The translations under genes and the position numbers were made by a program. The notes under the pieces are model-generated. The model saw only the letters and a program-made list of their open reading frames with translations, was not told the DNA's origin and searched no databases. A DNA stretch of 64,000 nucleotides from Sipunculus nudus (Eukaryota > Annelida > Sipuncula > Golfingiida > Sipunculidae). Shown here in pieces: positions 23,265-34,829 of the stretch (position 1 is the first letter of the stretch; every line of letters starts with the position of its first letter). The stretch spans positions 53,535,070-53,599,069 of the forward strand of contig CM049320.1 of NCBI GenBank assembly GCA_026874595.1. The letters run 5' to 3'.

Positions 23265-24770
23265 TACTGTAGGTCACCTGAGCTGTAGTGATCACCCTTT
23301 GTCCGTTGTCCGTCTAGCCATTAACAGGGCACAATTCGTAACCGTTAGACCAAGACACTTTTAACTGTACATTTAGGGAGTTTCGTGGCATATATCCTCA
23401 GAAACCTTAAATTATGTCACGGTGAATTAAATTCTGCCGTCTATTGGCCGAAAACATGATTTTGAGCACCTAGACAGTCAGGTGGAGCACAAATTGCATC
23501 CATTATGGCTAGGATCTTCTAACCTAATGTTCAGGGAGGACCTATGTCTTTTAAAATATGAAATTTAGTTTCCATAAAGTATGAAGTTTAGTTTCTATGA
23601 TTTGAGACCTATAGAAAAAAGATTACATATGAGCACCCTAAGCACAAATCATATTTGTTAGGCCTAGAACCTTCAAAAGCAAAACCCTGTTGTGTTCTTG
23701 GCAAGTCTCCTTTGATTACCTATAGATTGCTACTTATGGCCTGGAAACATGATTTTGAACACCCAAACTGTCAAACGGGATATAAATTGTATCCATTAGG
23801 CCTAGAATCTTCTAAGTTAATGTAAAGGGAGGTCCTGAGAAAATTGAAATGAAATTAGGTTACTATGAGTCATATTCTGCGAACTTGAGGAAAAAGATGT
23901 CATTTGAGTTCCCTGGATATCAGATAGGCACAAATGATATCTGTGAGACCTATTATTTTCTAACACAGTATCAAGAGAGGTTCTGAGCAATACTCCTTTG
24001 AAATCTGAAATTAGGTCGTGTTGATCTATAATCTGTGATCTACGGGGAAAAAACATGATTTTGAACACTCAGATAGTAAGACAGGGCACATTTTATCCTT
24101 AAGGCCAAGAATCTTCAAACGGACGTCCTTTGTAAATGCTGTTTATGGTGAGTATAGGTCATCATCTGCTAGGGACCGAAAACTTGATTTGAGCACCTAG
24201 ACAGACAAGGTACAAATTTTAACCAATATCCTTGGAATCTTCTTACTAATAAGCCATGGAATCTTAGGCAAATATTCTTGTAAAGCTGAAATTAGATCAG
24301 GGTGACCTGTATTCTATAAACTACGTGCAAACAACAAGATTCTGATCATCCAGGTAGTCACACAGGGCACGAAACTGTTGAACAGTTGAACCAACAACCT
24401 TTCATTGTAAAATCCAGGAAGGTCAATATAACTTTATTTATTTTACATGGATTGTACAACTAGTTATATTAACTAATACAAGGCACTCTTCATGGCTCGG
24501 ATGATGGCGCTAGGTAGTCGGTAAAGGTTGAGTAAACCAGAAGTCCTTGGCAATTCTCCCTGGAATCTTGATATTAATTCACTGTGACATATAATATGTG
24601 AACTATAGGAAAACATGATTAAGTACTCTGAAAGTCACATCGGCACAAACCATGAGGGTTGGAATTAGAACCTTCTGACTTAAAATTCAAGGAGGTCCTG
24701 GGTAATTATAGACAAAACGCCTGAAATGAGTACTCCGGAAGTCATTCAGATCCATTGTTCAAGGTTCCTC
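23265..24770 (-). mobile_element. Pearl-like repeat array, opposite orientation
   Basis: Begins with a hairpin-type GGTCACCTGAGCTGTAGTGATCACC and TTTGTCCGTTGTCCGTC, followed by AACAGGGCACAATTCG and then about nine diverged units of roughly 150 bp. Each has AATCTTCTAA, an AGGGAGGTCCT-like stretch, GAAATTAGGTCA, TGACCTAT and GATTTTGAGCACC. The hairpin lies at the left end, so it is inverted relative to 15150-16926. Confidence 0.6.
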
Positions 24771-26105
24771 TTAGCCCTGCCTTGGCTTTAGTATTTGAGT
24801 TTAATAACACATTGCTTAAAATAAAACGATATTCCATGTACCGATAGACTTAGCTCAGTGCCAGCTCTTATCACTAAGGCCTTGTAAAGTCCGTATGGTG
24901 AATGACCGTGAATCCCTGATAGTTGCAGATTTAGGCGTCACATGTCTCTTTGAGGACCTGACGATTCTCCCGTATTTGCATATCAGGCCGTAACGCCTCA
25001 TGTGAGTATCATCGTTGCTACAAGAACGCCAACATCGGTCCAACAGCTCGACCCGCTGGGTAACATTCGCACTGAAATCATGTATTCAGAAATTCCACAC
25101 ATGGACCTTCGTGTCCTATGATATATCTCTGCTGAACGAATATTACGGTCACATGGGCAAAATGTAAGTACATATTGTAGACATTATCGCAACAATTTTG
25201 TACCGACAGGTCCAGTTTAATTCCCTCTGCCGAGATGACAACAGCAGCTGACAGCATTTGTCTGAACCCGTGTATTAACTCTCAAATTGCTACTCGCAAA
25301 TCGTGATCGTTTCAGCCTGAGTCCGTCGGTACATTTTGACTGCGCTGGTCGCGTATGCACCTGAAAATCTCGCACTGATTGGCTGCGCCAAAGTTTGTTA
25401 GGCCTACTGTCAAGGTGGTGGTCCGATAAACGTTAACACTGTGACTGAGGGTTATAGTGTTTTAAAGTCTCGCCCAACTCAACATTAGCGACGGCCTAAA
25501 AATATCAAGACAAATTAAATGGTAATATTATTAGCCAATTTGAAGCCTGGAATAGGCGATGACTGAATTAACCATGTTTGCTTTGAAAAAGATTCTGGGA
25601 AAGACCACTGCTGACGTCACTGGAAAAGTCCTTAGTTTAGTGAGGCGGTGATGTGTGGCGCTGATCGTCTGAGAACCGGCCAAGATTACCAATCCATTAA
25701 ATAAGAGGGTCAGATAGTGGTAAATTAGTTATATGATTTCCCGGAAGATGGCGGTACCGATACTAAGTGCAATACAACTCGGGAACGTTTGATTTCTCAG
25801 TCAGAAGCAACAATTAAGTCATAACTTTTTCATGGACTGGGCCATTCTAGGTTCCTCTACAAATATTTTTTTCACTACGTCATAAAATTAATAAATAATA
25901 CATGCATCACCTGGCTACATGTTAAATTTAACTGACCGTCATTGGCAATGGGTCACGTTTAACTTTTGTATATTTTTCATAATTTAACAGTCAGTAAATT
26001 TTTGGCAATCTTTAAGATACTACAACCTGGCCCACCAAATAAAAATGAAACATTTTCATATTAAACGAGGGTCAAACTTTGCGATCAGTAGAAGGGTAAG
26101 TACTT
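24771..26105. other. Gene-free stretch left of the LINE
   Basis: Somewhat less AT-rich than average. A minus-strand frame at 25043-24855 contains RYGRIVRSSKRHVTP, faintly like the tail of a Ty3-type polyprotein, but too weak to call. Otherwise nothing recognised. Confidence 0.35.
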
Positions 26106-26427
26106 TCGAATTCCTTTTTTTTTTTTTTTATGATGTCTCAGTCAATACTTCACATATTTTCCTTCCTCTACATATTTTCATCATCGACACCATTTATATA
26201 TTTTAATTGAAAAATTTGTTTAATTACAATATAGTGGTAATAAACAAGCCTAAACAACATCTCCAAAAACTAGTACAATGCAGTAAAATCTGTAACAGTT
26301 AACAAATATACCAATGTATGTGAATCTGTGCGTAAAATACATATAACATTTGTGAGTTACCAACACAGCTATAATGACCAGGAGTTATTAATATCTTAAC
26401 AAGGTAAGACACTCCTTCCATTTTTTT

Positions 26428-26953
26428 TCATGTACATTCAAAGTGTGTTTTTTTCTCAGCAATATTTCTTTCTAACAATTCTGTATTTTTTAAACAATTC
26501 ACAAACTGTACCAGGGTAGGGATCACCTGAAATATCCGATTTCTGTATACCAAATATTTATAAATTAATAATAACATGTCGATAATTACCGGTTCATGTT
26601 TCCCCACAACCATGTATATAACCTCTTTGTTTAGATCTGGCATATGGATATTAGCTCTCTTGACAAAAGTTTTTATATGCAGATAAAATGTTATTGAAAT
26701 ATGACACTGACATAATAAGTGTTCAACTGTTTCCTCCTCAACAAAACAGTAATTACATCGCTTATTATCAGTTACTTTCCACAGGTATAGCTTATCCCTT
26801 GTTGCTAAAACGTTATGCAACAATTTAAACTGAAATTCACGAAAACGCATATCCAGTGTAATAGAATATAGCTTTGCAACAGATTGTTCCCATTCAAAAC
26901 ATCTTAATCTGGACTGTAATTTTACTTTGGCTGAAGGCTCAGATTTTTTTACT
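26428..26953 (-). pseudogene. LINE ORF2, C-terminal zinc-finger part (frameshifted)
   Basis: Continues ORF2 after a single-base shift near 26945-26955. Reads VKKSEPSAKVKLQSRLRCFE, MRFREFQFKLLHNVLATRD and a CNYC..VEHLLCQC cluster. This is the zinc-binding RT-associated C-terminal domain common in L1/Tx1-type ORF2 proteins. Confidence 0.85.
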
Positions 26954-27757
26954 CTAAATTATTCTTTTGTACAACTCTTTGAAAGACACTTTATTCGTAT
27001 TTAGTATTACATCTTTAAATGAAACATAATTAATATTTTCAGAAAACTGGCTACAGTTATCTTGCATTGCAAATGTACGAATACAATCATGCCACTTCTG
27101 CGGGATAGCATGTATCAAGGACAACCAGTGTACATAGTAAATTTTGTATTCATTAGTATCCGGAGGTACAATTTCATCCAGTCTTTTCTTTTTCCCGCTG
27201 GTATTATAAAGATCATGTACATACTTCACACGTTTTGCATCAAAATGTTTCATATATACAGAATTACCTCCTATCTTTATAAATTTATTGTTCCACACGC
27301 TTTGGTACAACATTATTTCTGGGTTACTTGGTTCACCAGACATATATAATGACCATACGTTCAAGCATTTTTTATAGAAATCAGGAATATCGTCACCAAT
27401 ACGTCTGGTATCCAGATTTGCTGTAATATTCTTTACCCCACCAATTTGCTTAAGATACAAATTCGGCACAGCAGTATATTTGGCATCTCCAGCGTTTATA
27501 AATTTTATCATCCACATTAATCTTTGACATTCCACTATCGATGCCACATCCGGTAGTCCAATACCTCCTTCTCTCTGACAGTTTATCATAACTTCATATT
27601 TAATTTTGGGTTTTCTGCCGTACCATATAAAGTCCACAATACAACTTTTAACAAGTTTTATAAATTCTCTAGGAGGTTCCAGCACGTTTGTTATGTACAA
27701 TATTTTGGATATGCCTAATGATTTAATTATTGTATTTCTGCCGAACAATGTCATGTT
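26954..27757 (-). pseudogene. LINE ORF2, region after the premature stop
   Basis: Same frame as the preceding 801-codon frame, from which one TGA (27758-27760) separates it. It holds the thumb/linker region (FGRNTIIKSLGISKILY..., EGGIGLPD) downstream of the reverse transcriptase. The stop reads TGA where neighbouring elements would likely have CGA (Arg), consistent with a C-to-T change at a CpG. Confidence 0.85.
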
Positions 27758-30163
27758 TCATTGTTTCCAAATATTAAAAAGGGTCTTTATTTTCTCTAAA
27801 ATGCCATTAAAATTAAGTGTATATGACAGTTGCTTATCATACGTAAATGAGATTCCCAATATCTTAATTGCCTTATTCTTAAGGTTGATCCATTTTATGT
27901 GATCCAATAATTCAGTCATAGACGAATTTCCAAGCAATGCTGCTTCACATTTTCCCAGATTTATATACAGCGATGATATGGCTCCGAATTTATCAATAAC
28001 ATTACATACTTCTTTCATTGAAGCGATATCTCTCAGAAAGTAGGTGGTATCATCAGCAAATATCGCTTGCTTAATTTCAACACCATTAATGTTTGTACCG
28101 CTGATCCTACTATTGTTACGAATCATTGTAGCTAAAATCTCGATTGCTAATACGAAAAGATATGGGGCCAACGGATCGCCCTGCCTTGTACCTGTGGCAA
28201 CTTTGAGATACTCTGTGGAATAACCATTATTAATAATACAACTCTCGATATCATAATGTAGAATTTTTACCCATCTGATGAAATTTTCACCAAATCCAAA
28301 TTTTTCAAGTACTGTAAATAAATAAGTATGATCTATAGAATCAAAAGCTGCTGCGAAGTCTACTGCAAATAAGATCCCTGACTTGTTTTCTATTTTACAA
28401 TGTTCTATTACGTCACTTATCAGTCTCGTTGTGTCACTAATATTTCTTCCCTGGACGAAAGCAGTTTGGTCATCCGCTATTAATTTTGGAAGAAAAACTT
28501 TCATCCGGCCGGCTAAAATTTTACTTAGTATCTTACAATCTACATTCAACAGACTTATGGGTCTCCATGATGTTAATATACGATTATCTTTGCCTGTTTT
28601 TTCAATTAATGTTACAACTGATTGTCTTTGACTATTAGTTAATATTCCTTCTTCAAAACACTTATTCAAACACCTAACCAAATCGTCACCTAAAATGTCA
28701 AAGAAAGTAATATAGAATTCTTTTGGCAGGCCATCATTTCCTGGTGTCTTATTATTTTTCATGCAGTGTAAAGCCTTTAAAACTTCAGATTTTGTTATCT
28801 CCCCGTCACTGCTCGCTGAATCGATTTCCGTTAAACGTGAGATGTTAAGGTTAGATAAGAAATGCATACAATCCATTCGTGTAATTTTACTTTTTCGCGA
28901 ATACTTTTCTTTATAAAATCGTCCGAGTTCATTTGTCATATCTTTTTGATCAGTTTTCTCCTCTCCATTTATCAATAGCTTTCTGATTGTAGACTTCTTT
29001 TTATTCATTTTTTCCAAATTAATAAAATATTTTGTATTTCGTTCCCCTTCCTCATACCATTTAACCCTAGATCTAATTATGTTGCCTTCTATAATACGAT
29101 CATAATATTTCTCAATTTTTCGTCGATAATTTTCATATTCCATTGTACTCTCTGACTGGTTTGCTGAAATTTTAGTTTCTACTTGTGATAGTAATTTTTC
29201 CAAATGCTGTACTTCGGCTCTCTCCTCTTGCAATTTCTTTTTAGAAAAACGAATAGTAAAATCTCTGATCATAAATTTTAAAAACTCCCACCATTCTTTC
29301 TCTTTTTTGTAAAAATCATAATATTGTTTCCATTGTATTATATGATCTTTGAGCTCTTGGACATAAAGAGTGTCATTCAGCAGTGAAACATTAAACTTCC
29401 AAAAGGAAGGACCATGTTTATTATAATGAAGTGATTTAATTGTACATCTCACCGCTGAATGATCCGAAATTATGGCTGGCAAAATTTGTACATGGCGAAC
29501 ATGTGCATTAAGTTCGCTAGAAATAAGAATAAAGTCTAGTCTTCGTTGTATAATAGGAGTATTACTTCTCCAGGTAAAGCCACGTGCAGAGGAGTTCCTT
29601 ATACGCCATAAATCAATTAAATTATGCTGTTCCATTATACTTGACACAGTATTGATGGATTTATATTTTGGGCGATAAGTACCGCCATCTGCATCAAGAT
29701 TTGAAAAACTAAAATTAAAATCTCCTCCCCAGATTACCAAAGCCTCAGTATTCGAGAGTACATCTTTAATTCTGTTTCGGACTTCTTCAAAGAATAAAGT
29801 CTGCTCTCTTTCCGTATTAGGAGCATAAGTATTAATGAAGACATAAGCAGAACCGTGTACGTCGGCTTTCAAATACAGAAAACGTCCATTAATATCTTTG
29901 TAAAGCTTAATATTCTTAATATCTATATGTTTACCTATTATAATCATAACACCTCTCGACTGGCTTGTACCGTGGCAGAAATATGTAGAGCCCGACCATT
30001 CTCGATTCCATAAACATTCGTCATTTTCCGTGCAATGTGTTTCCTGTAAAAATATCACACTATTTGCACCACCTTTATCATTTAACCATTTAAATACTTT
30101 ATTCCTTTTCCTTAGCCCCCGCAGTCCTCGCACATTCCATGTTATTACTGAGAATACTGACAT
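27758..30163 (-). CDS. LINE ORF2: APE endonuclease and reverse transcriptase
   Basis: 801 open codons on the minus strand. N-terminal apurinic-type endonuclease: ITWNVRGLRG near residue 7, FLQETH near 38-43, GGDFNFSF near 145, and SDHSAVRC near 233. After a charged coiled-coil-like region (about 280-400), the reverse transcriptase: KTPGNDGLPKEFY, RPISLLNVDCKILSK, AVDFAAAFDSIDH, GTRQGDPLAPYLF and the catalytic IFADDTTYF (FADD, DNA 28048-28059). Order and motifs are those of L1/Tx1-clade ORF2, which nicks DNA and copies the element's RNA in place. Interrupted by a stop at 27758; otherwise intact. Confidence 0.93.
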   Translation of the reverse strand: MSVFSVITWNVRGLRGLRKRNKVFKWLNDKGGANSVIFLQETHCTENDECLWNREWSGSTYFCHGTSQSRGVMIIIGKHIDIKNIKLYKDINGRFLYLKADVHGSAYVFINTYAPNTEREQTLFFEEVRNRIKDVLSNTEALVIWGGDFNFSFSNLDADGGTYRPKYKSINTVSSIMEQHNLIDLWRIRNSSARGFTWRSNTPIIQRRLDFILISSELNAHVRHVQILPAIISDHSAVRCTIKSLHYNKHGPSFWKFNVSLLNDTLYVQELKDHIIQWKQYYDFYKKEKEWWEFLKFMIRDFTIRFSKKKLQEERAEVQHLEKLLSQVETKISANQSESTMEYENYRRKIEKYYDRIIEGNIIRSRVKWYEEGERNTKYFINLEKMNKKKSTIRKLLINGEEKTDQKDMTNELGRFYKEKYSRKSKITRMDCMHFLSNLNISRLTEIDSASSDGEITKSEVLKALHCMKNNKTPGNDGLPKEFYITFFDILGDDLVRCLNKCFEEGILTNSQRQSVVTLIEKTGKDNRILTSWRPISLLNVDCKILSKILAGRMKVFLPKLIADDQTAFVQGRNISDTTRLISDVIEHCKIENKSGILFAVDFAAAFDSIDHTYLFTVLEKFGFGENFIRWVKILHYDIESCIINNGYSTEYLKVATGTRQGDPLAPYLFVLAIEILATMIRNNSRISGTNINGVEIKQAIFADDTTYFLRDIASMKEVCNVIDKFGAISSLYINLGKCEAALLGNSSMTELLDHIKWINLKNKAIKILGISFTYDKQLSYTLNFNGILEKIKTLFNIWKQ

Positions 30164-30459
30164 GAACGATATAATTGATAGAATCCCTTATGTTTCTTGT
30201 TACACAGATGACATTCATCTCTTATATACATACACTTAATTAACATTTCATTTAACACTTGTGTTTTGGAATCGTCAATTACTCCTGGCCTCTGCGTACT
30301 TTTCATCTGTGAGATCTGACGAAACACATAGGCAGTGACATCAGTAATGTTCTGAATAATCAGGTGATCTGTCATTACTTGTATCAAGCGATATAATTTA
30401 GCTAGCAATGTCCAAATGCAGAAAAAGTAAACTAGTTTATGAAGACTTCCCACAGTCAT
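30145..30459 (-). other. Minus-strand frame overlapping the ORF2 start
   Basis: A 104-codon frame just upstream of ORF2 whose last codons overlap the ORF2 ATG by about 17 nt in another phase. It is in the same frame as the ORF1 remnant at 30948-30724, with stops between. It carries CHLCNKKH near its end. Could be a linker ORF or chance; only the overlap and shared frame argue for it. Confidence 0.3.
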
Positions 30460-30723
30460 AGTAGATTATGAGAATAGAGTGTGATGGAGATATAATATTG
30501 ATATAGGGGTTTGTTTTAAAAACCTACAAAAGTAATTTTGAGTTTTGAAATTTGTATTAGATAATTATTTTGATAATATATCTTGCTGTAAAAATGGGAT
30601 TAATTTCGAAGATGGCAAGGTGAGGTCGACTCCCCTATAAACTCTCTTATCAACACAAGTTGATAGTGACATATATTATACATGATTATGTACAATGCAT
30701 ACATTATTAAGCATCTTATAACT

Positions 30724-30948
30724 TTAATTTGGTGTTGATGCTTTGACAGTCTCAGAATACATTTGCGGAGGGTTTTCTCTTAAAACCAATTCCCACTGCT
30801 GAAATAATTTAAGCCTTGTGAAGGTTATCACACGTTCATTGAAGTCTCTGATTTTAATGGTGCCATCATGTGACCAACAGTCCTTTATCAAACCATCCTT
30901 TTTCAGCTGGCGGGCCTGTTTAAATATGTTTTGCCTCGGCTTTGTCAA
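30724..30948 (-). pseudogene. LINE ORF1, C-terminal remnant
   Basis: Reads TKPRQNIFKQARQLKKDGLI then DCWSHDGTIKIRD. This resembles the C-terminal region of ORF1 proteins of invertebrate L1/Tx1-type elements, where a DLTxxR-type motif precedes a short charged helix and a DGxIxI strand. An upstream stop and the element edge at 30968 mark 5' truncation. ORF1p normally binds the element RNA. Confidence 0.6.
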
Positions 30949-30977
30949 ATCTCATTTATGAAGATGCCTCGAATTCC

Positions 30978-32733
30978 TGAAATGAACTGGTAGTTAGTTG
31001 AACAGAGACAGAAAGAATATAATGCAAATAAAGATTCTATATTCTGATATATGGAAACTTACAACAAGGTATTCTAGACCCATAAGAAAATCAAATATGG
31101 CTACCGAGGGTTATTATACTTGACTGGTGCCTATGAGAAAACGAGCAACATCAAACAGCTAACAAACACAGGCAGCATCGTCTCATGGGCTACATTTGGG
31201 TACTAATTTAGAACCTTCACAGGCTCAACCCGTCTACTTGATGTTGTGGTCTGTTAAACGTGGAGTTTGTCCACAAGGATCGCTTTATAGTTACTACCTT
31301 CTGATTGTTTTTCAGTGATTGGTTCTGGAATGGTACCCGCCGGTAAGTCAAGATACTGTTTTTATAAATTATATTGTGAAGCTGATATATATATAGACTC
31401 GTTGCATGTGTATTCTTATAGCTCCTGCTTTCATCCAATATTTGCATGTATATATTTTAACAATTTTCGAAAATAAATGGTGGCCCCATCTTAATATTTA
31501 TGTGCTTTTTTAGATATTTTATTTTTTGTTTTTTTTTGGTATCACCAAAAAAAAAAAGGGAAGACACAACTTATGCCATTATCAAATGCAATTCTATCAT
31601 CATGCCCAATTTCAATCAAATCAACATGAGATGAAAAAGGCGAGGATGTTACTCGTCTGTTTCAATTCAGGCATAACTTAAAGCTGTTCTCTGCAATTGC
31701 ATCATGGAATACATTTGCGTACATGTTGAACTAAAACTAGGTCACTTGGTCAATTTGCATATTGACTTTTTTGTCCCTTTCCTACCCAGTCATGAAAGTA
31801 TATATATATATGTCTGATAGAGATGCACATATTTGAACCATATTATTACACGAAACGTTTTACTATTCTCAAGTATATACCTAGTAAATGTAAGGAAATA
31901 TGGAAAAAATGAAAAAATATAAAGGCCCATCACTTCTACAGGATTGTAGAGGAACATCGCGGAAAATTGGCAGAATTTGGAATAAAACTATTTTATCAAA
32001 TGCAAAAGCTTTCATGTGAAATAAAAATGATTGAATTTGGTTTAATTGGTCATTTTATCTCTTTTGAAAATAGTAACAGAGGTGTGTCTAAGGCTGATTT
32101 ATTAAGTTATATTTATCTTTAATTTCATCAGAAAAGTAACGAAAATGATTTCTGTTTATATTAATGATGCTATGCAAATTTGAACATGTCTGCAAGGCTC
32201 GTTTTTGAAATTTTTAATGTTGTCACACAATAAATGTATAAAACACAATAAATATTTTCTAATGCATGTAATTTAGCATTAAAATAGATCGTTCTTCCTA
32301 GCAGTGGTTATAGGATTTCCTTAAATTTTTATCCATTCGTGTTTTGGAAAACGTGATCACTTGTTTCGCTTCAGTGTGCCAACTGTAATTGATGATTTTT
32401 TGTCGATTTCCACGAAATTGTGTTTAAATCTGACACACAGGCATTCAAAGTTAGAAAACATGTTTCTTCAGAAATGTAATTAATCATGTGAAATGTCAAC
32501 GTAGCAGCCACACCAGTTTTGGCAATAAAAGTATAAAATGCCAAAAATATCAGGTGACTCATGTCAGAAAACACCATGTTTTATAAAGAGTACTCTGCAG
32601 ATTTGAGTTAAAAAAGTCTGTCAGATTACAAGCTCTCCAGCGCAAGCATCATGTCGCTGTACATTTGCATGAATATATTGCTAAGTAAATCGCGAATGTT
32701 TAGAAAGTATAAGATGCACTGCGAATATTTCAG
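30978..32733. other. Gene-free stretch
   Basis: AT-rich, with one 140-bp-array-like fragment at about 31075-31150 (CAAATATGGCTACCGAGGG) and A/T homopolymers at 31524-31558. No exon recognised; probably intron of gene A. Confidence 0.4.
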
Positions 32734-32856
32734 CCCAGCTTCCACTCATGTACGTCTCCCCGGGATACACGGTGTTCACGATTTTCTGGCATCTAAGTTG
32801 GATAACAGAGCCAGGGATAAACCAGAACCAATACTTATTAGGGCAAGTATTTACAG
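32734..32856 (+). CDS. Gene A upstream exon A1
   Basis: Acceptor ATATTTCAG, donor GTAAGT, 123 nt, phase 2 to 2. Reads PASTHVRLPGIHGVHDFLAS then KLDNRARDKPEPILIRASIY. A second frame is also open (length is a multiple of three), but only this one joins in phase to the next exon. It lies upstream of the VPS62-like part of the protein. What precedes it is unsettled; the Link exon at 19220-19487 ends in a compatible phase. Confidence 0.45.
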
Positions 32857-33076
32857 GTAAGTCCATCATTACTAAAGATTCGTATAGGAAATTTATGCAT
32901 TTTTCATATAAACTATATGGTATATTCATCTGTCTATACTATTATATTCAACTATCTACACAGTTGATTATCTTTTTTAATTAATACTAGTATTACTAGT
33001 TAAATTAATGCAGAGACCTCCAAAATGTGGTATAAATATTTAACAGCAAGAGTTTTTTTTAAGGTTTCTTTGACAG

Positions 33077-33198
33077 GTATAGAGGAGTTACTGTTGTGGC
33101 GGAGGAATCTATGGCCGCAGGTACTTTGGCTCCGGTTGAACATGTCGACAATGTCATTGACGGCAAATATTCTTTCTATCGCCCAATTTGCCTATCAG
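33077..33198 (+). CDS. Gene A upstream exon A2
   Basis: Acceptor CTTTGACAG, donor GTATGC, 122 nt, phase 2 to 1. Reads YRGVTVVAEESMAAGTLAPV then DNVIDGKYSFYRPICLS. The KYSFYRP segment followed by the next exon's GYVSLSDIGI reproduces the VPS62-type junction (xxSFYRPxxxxxGYxxLGD). The donor phase fits exon a of copy 2 (39469) exactly, about 6.3 kb downstream across a LINE and the duplication edge. Confidence 0.6.
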
Positions 33199-34049
33199 GT
33201 ATGCCTTTGTGCACTTTTATAACATTAATCTCCACCCGGCAGCCGGCGTGGAATATGCGTATTTGAAAGGGCGGGGCAAGTACGTTCCACTCCACTATCA
33301 AGTGCGCAGCTATAGCTTCACTCTGTACCTTGAACCATAAACCGTAAATGGGTGGTCCAGCGGTAGAGATTGTGGCGGTGTGCGATTATTCTGAGGACTT
33401 TGGCCGGATCTTTCCTAGTGTACCTTCAGGTCCCCACATTTCTTGTGTAGCATGAAGACGCCCAATAACCCAATCTAGTGCGGCGGCTAATGGAAAAATT
33501 GTTCAAATTGTAATAAAAGTACCAATTTTGGTACAGTTGTAGTATTGTACACTGGCTTTCGTTTAAGAAATAGTTCCACGAAATATTCATGGTATTCAGG
33601 GGTGGATCCTGCAATTACTTTGGGAGTACCGATGAATAAATTAAATTAAAGTGTTTGATCAAGGCCTTTATTTTGCAGCACATGGAATACAGAAGTCTGC
33701 TGATGCTCAAACTTTACTTTCAAGTGAAGTTAATTCAGATTAACAAGCGACCAGATTAATGGAGCAGGATGTAATAATTTTTCAAGTATTGTGCAGAACT
33801 AACGCAATTTAGCACGCCTTTTGAATCTTGTTAACATGTATATATCGCAAACATGTTTCATGTAAATTACAACAAACGTAGCCTTACAATTAATTGAATA
33901 ATTAACTTAATAAAATAGTATGGTGACAGCATGGATAATTACATGGATATAATTATAACTATTTATGTTTGTCAATCAGCCTACTAAAGAGCAAGTTAAT
34001 TATTTAGTAAAAATGTTTCGGAACTCTGCCTGCCTACTTTTCCTGATCA
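33199..34049. other. Gene-free stretch
   Basis: AT-rich intron-like sequence with a short GC-richer patch (33230-33330). No repeat or exon recognised. Confidence 0.4.
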
Positions 34050-34760
34050 TATGGCTCTAGACCTATTGAATAACAGAACTGTCCGAATTCAAATATGGCC
34101 ACCACAGCCCAATCGCTGATTTTCTTTCGCACGTGATAACTCAACATCAACATACTTCAGCTACCCAAATTCACAGGGATGATTGGTACATACGAGGGCT
34201 TCAGACCTATTGAATTGCAGACTTGTCGGAATTCCAATATGGCCACCAGGTCATAATGGGAGATTTTCTTTCGCACCGGATATCTCAAGAAAAACATGCT
34301 TGATCTTTATCATTTTCTCAGGGATCATTGGTGCCTATGCGGACTCAATCCCTTTCCAATAACAGACCTGTCAGAATTCCAATATGGCTCTAAGAGCACA
34401 ATTTGGGATATTCTTTTAAGCACGATATCTCAACAAGAACAAGCTTGATCTATCTCATTTACACAGAGATGATTGGTACCTATAAGGGCTCCATCTTTAT
34501 CGAATTGCAGACCTGTCGGAATTCCAATATGGCCACCAGAGCACTATCGTTGATTTTCTTTCGCAACATTATGTTTGATCTTTCTCAAATTCACAGGGGT
34601 CACTGGTGCCTCTGAGGGCTTCTGACCTATTGAAATACAGACTTGATAAAATACAGACAAAATCAAATATGGCCAACAGACTACAGTCCGTGATTTTCTA
34701 TTGAACACATTATTTTAGACATATCTTCTTTAATATTATTTGAACCAATAGGATTTTTCC
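34050..34760. repeat. Tandem array, about 140-bp unit, about 5 copies
   Basis: Each unit holds GACCTATTGAAT..CAGAC, TGTCGGAATTCCAATATGGC, GATTTTCTTTCGCAC, ACACAGGGATGATTGGTACC and GAGGGCTTC. Units are diverged by point changes. A stray related piece lies near 31075. Confidence 0.88.
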
Positions 34761-34829
34761 CTCATGCATATGGATAAAAACCTGTTTCTGTTTGTCATAT
34801 TTTTAAACTTTAACTTAATTTTTCCCCCT

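Larger units (their letters stand above)
26106..30977 (-). mobile_element. L1/Tx1-type LINE with poly(A) tail and 9-bp target-site duplication
   Basis: The element is inserted in minus orientation. Its 3' end is a run of 15 A (T at 26115-26129 on +); its 5' end is at about 30968. Both sides are flanked by TCGAATTCC (26106-26114 and 30969-30977), a direct target-site duplication. It contains a 3' part of ORF1 and full-length ORF2 with one in-frame stop and one frameshift. The 5' end is truncated within ORF1, as is usual for target-primed insertions. A preserved duplication, a clean tail and only two ORF2 lesions indicate a recent insertion. Confidence 0.9.

Noticed and set aside
27062-27902. 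Plus-strand frames inside the LINE
   Set aside because: Antisense shadows of ORF2, which has full endonuclease and reverse transcriptase motifs on the minus strand.
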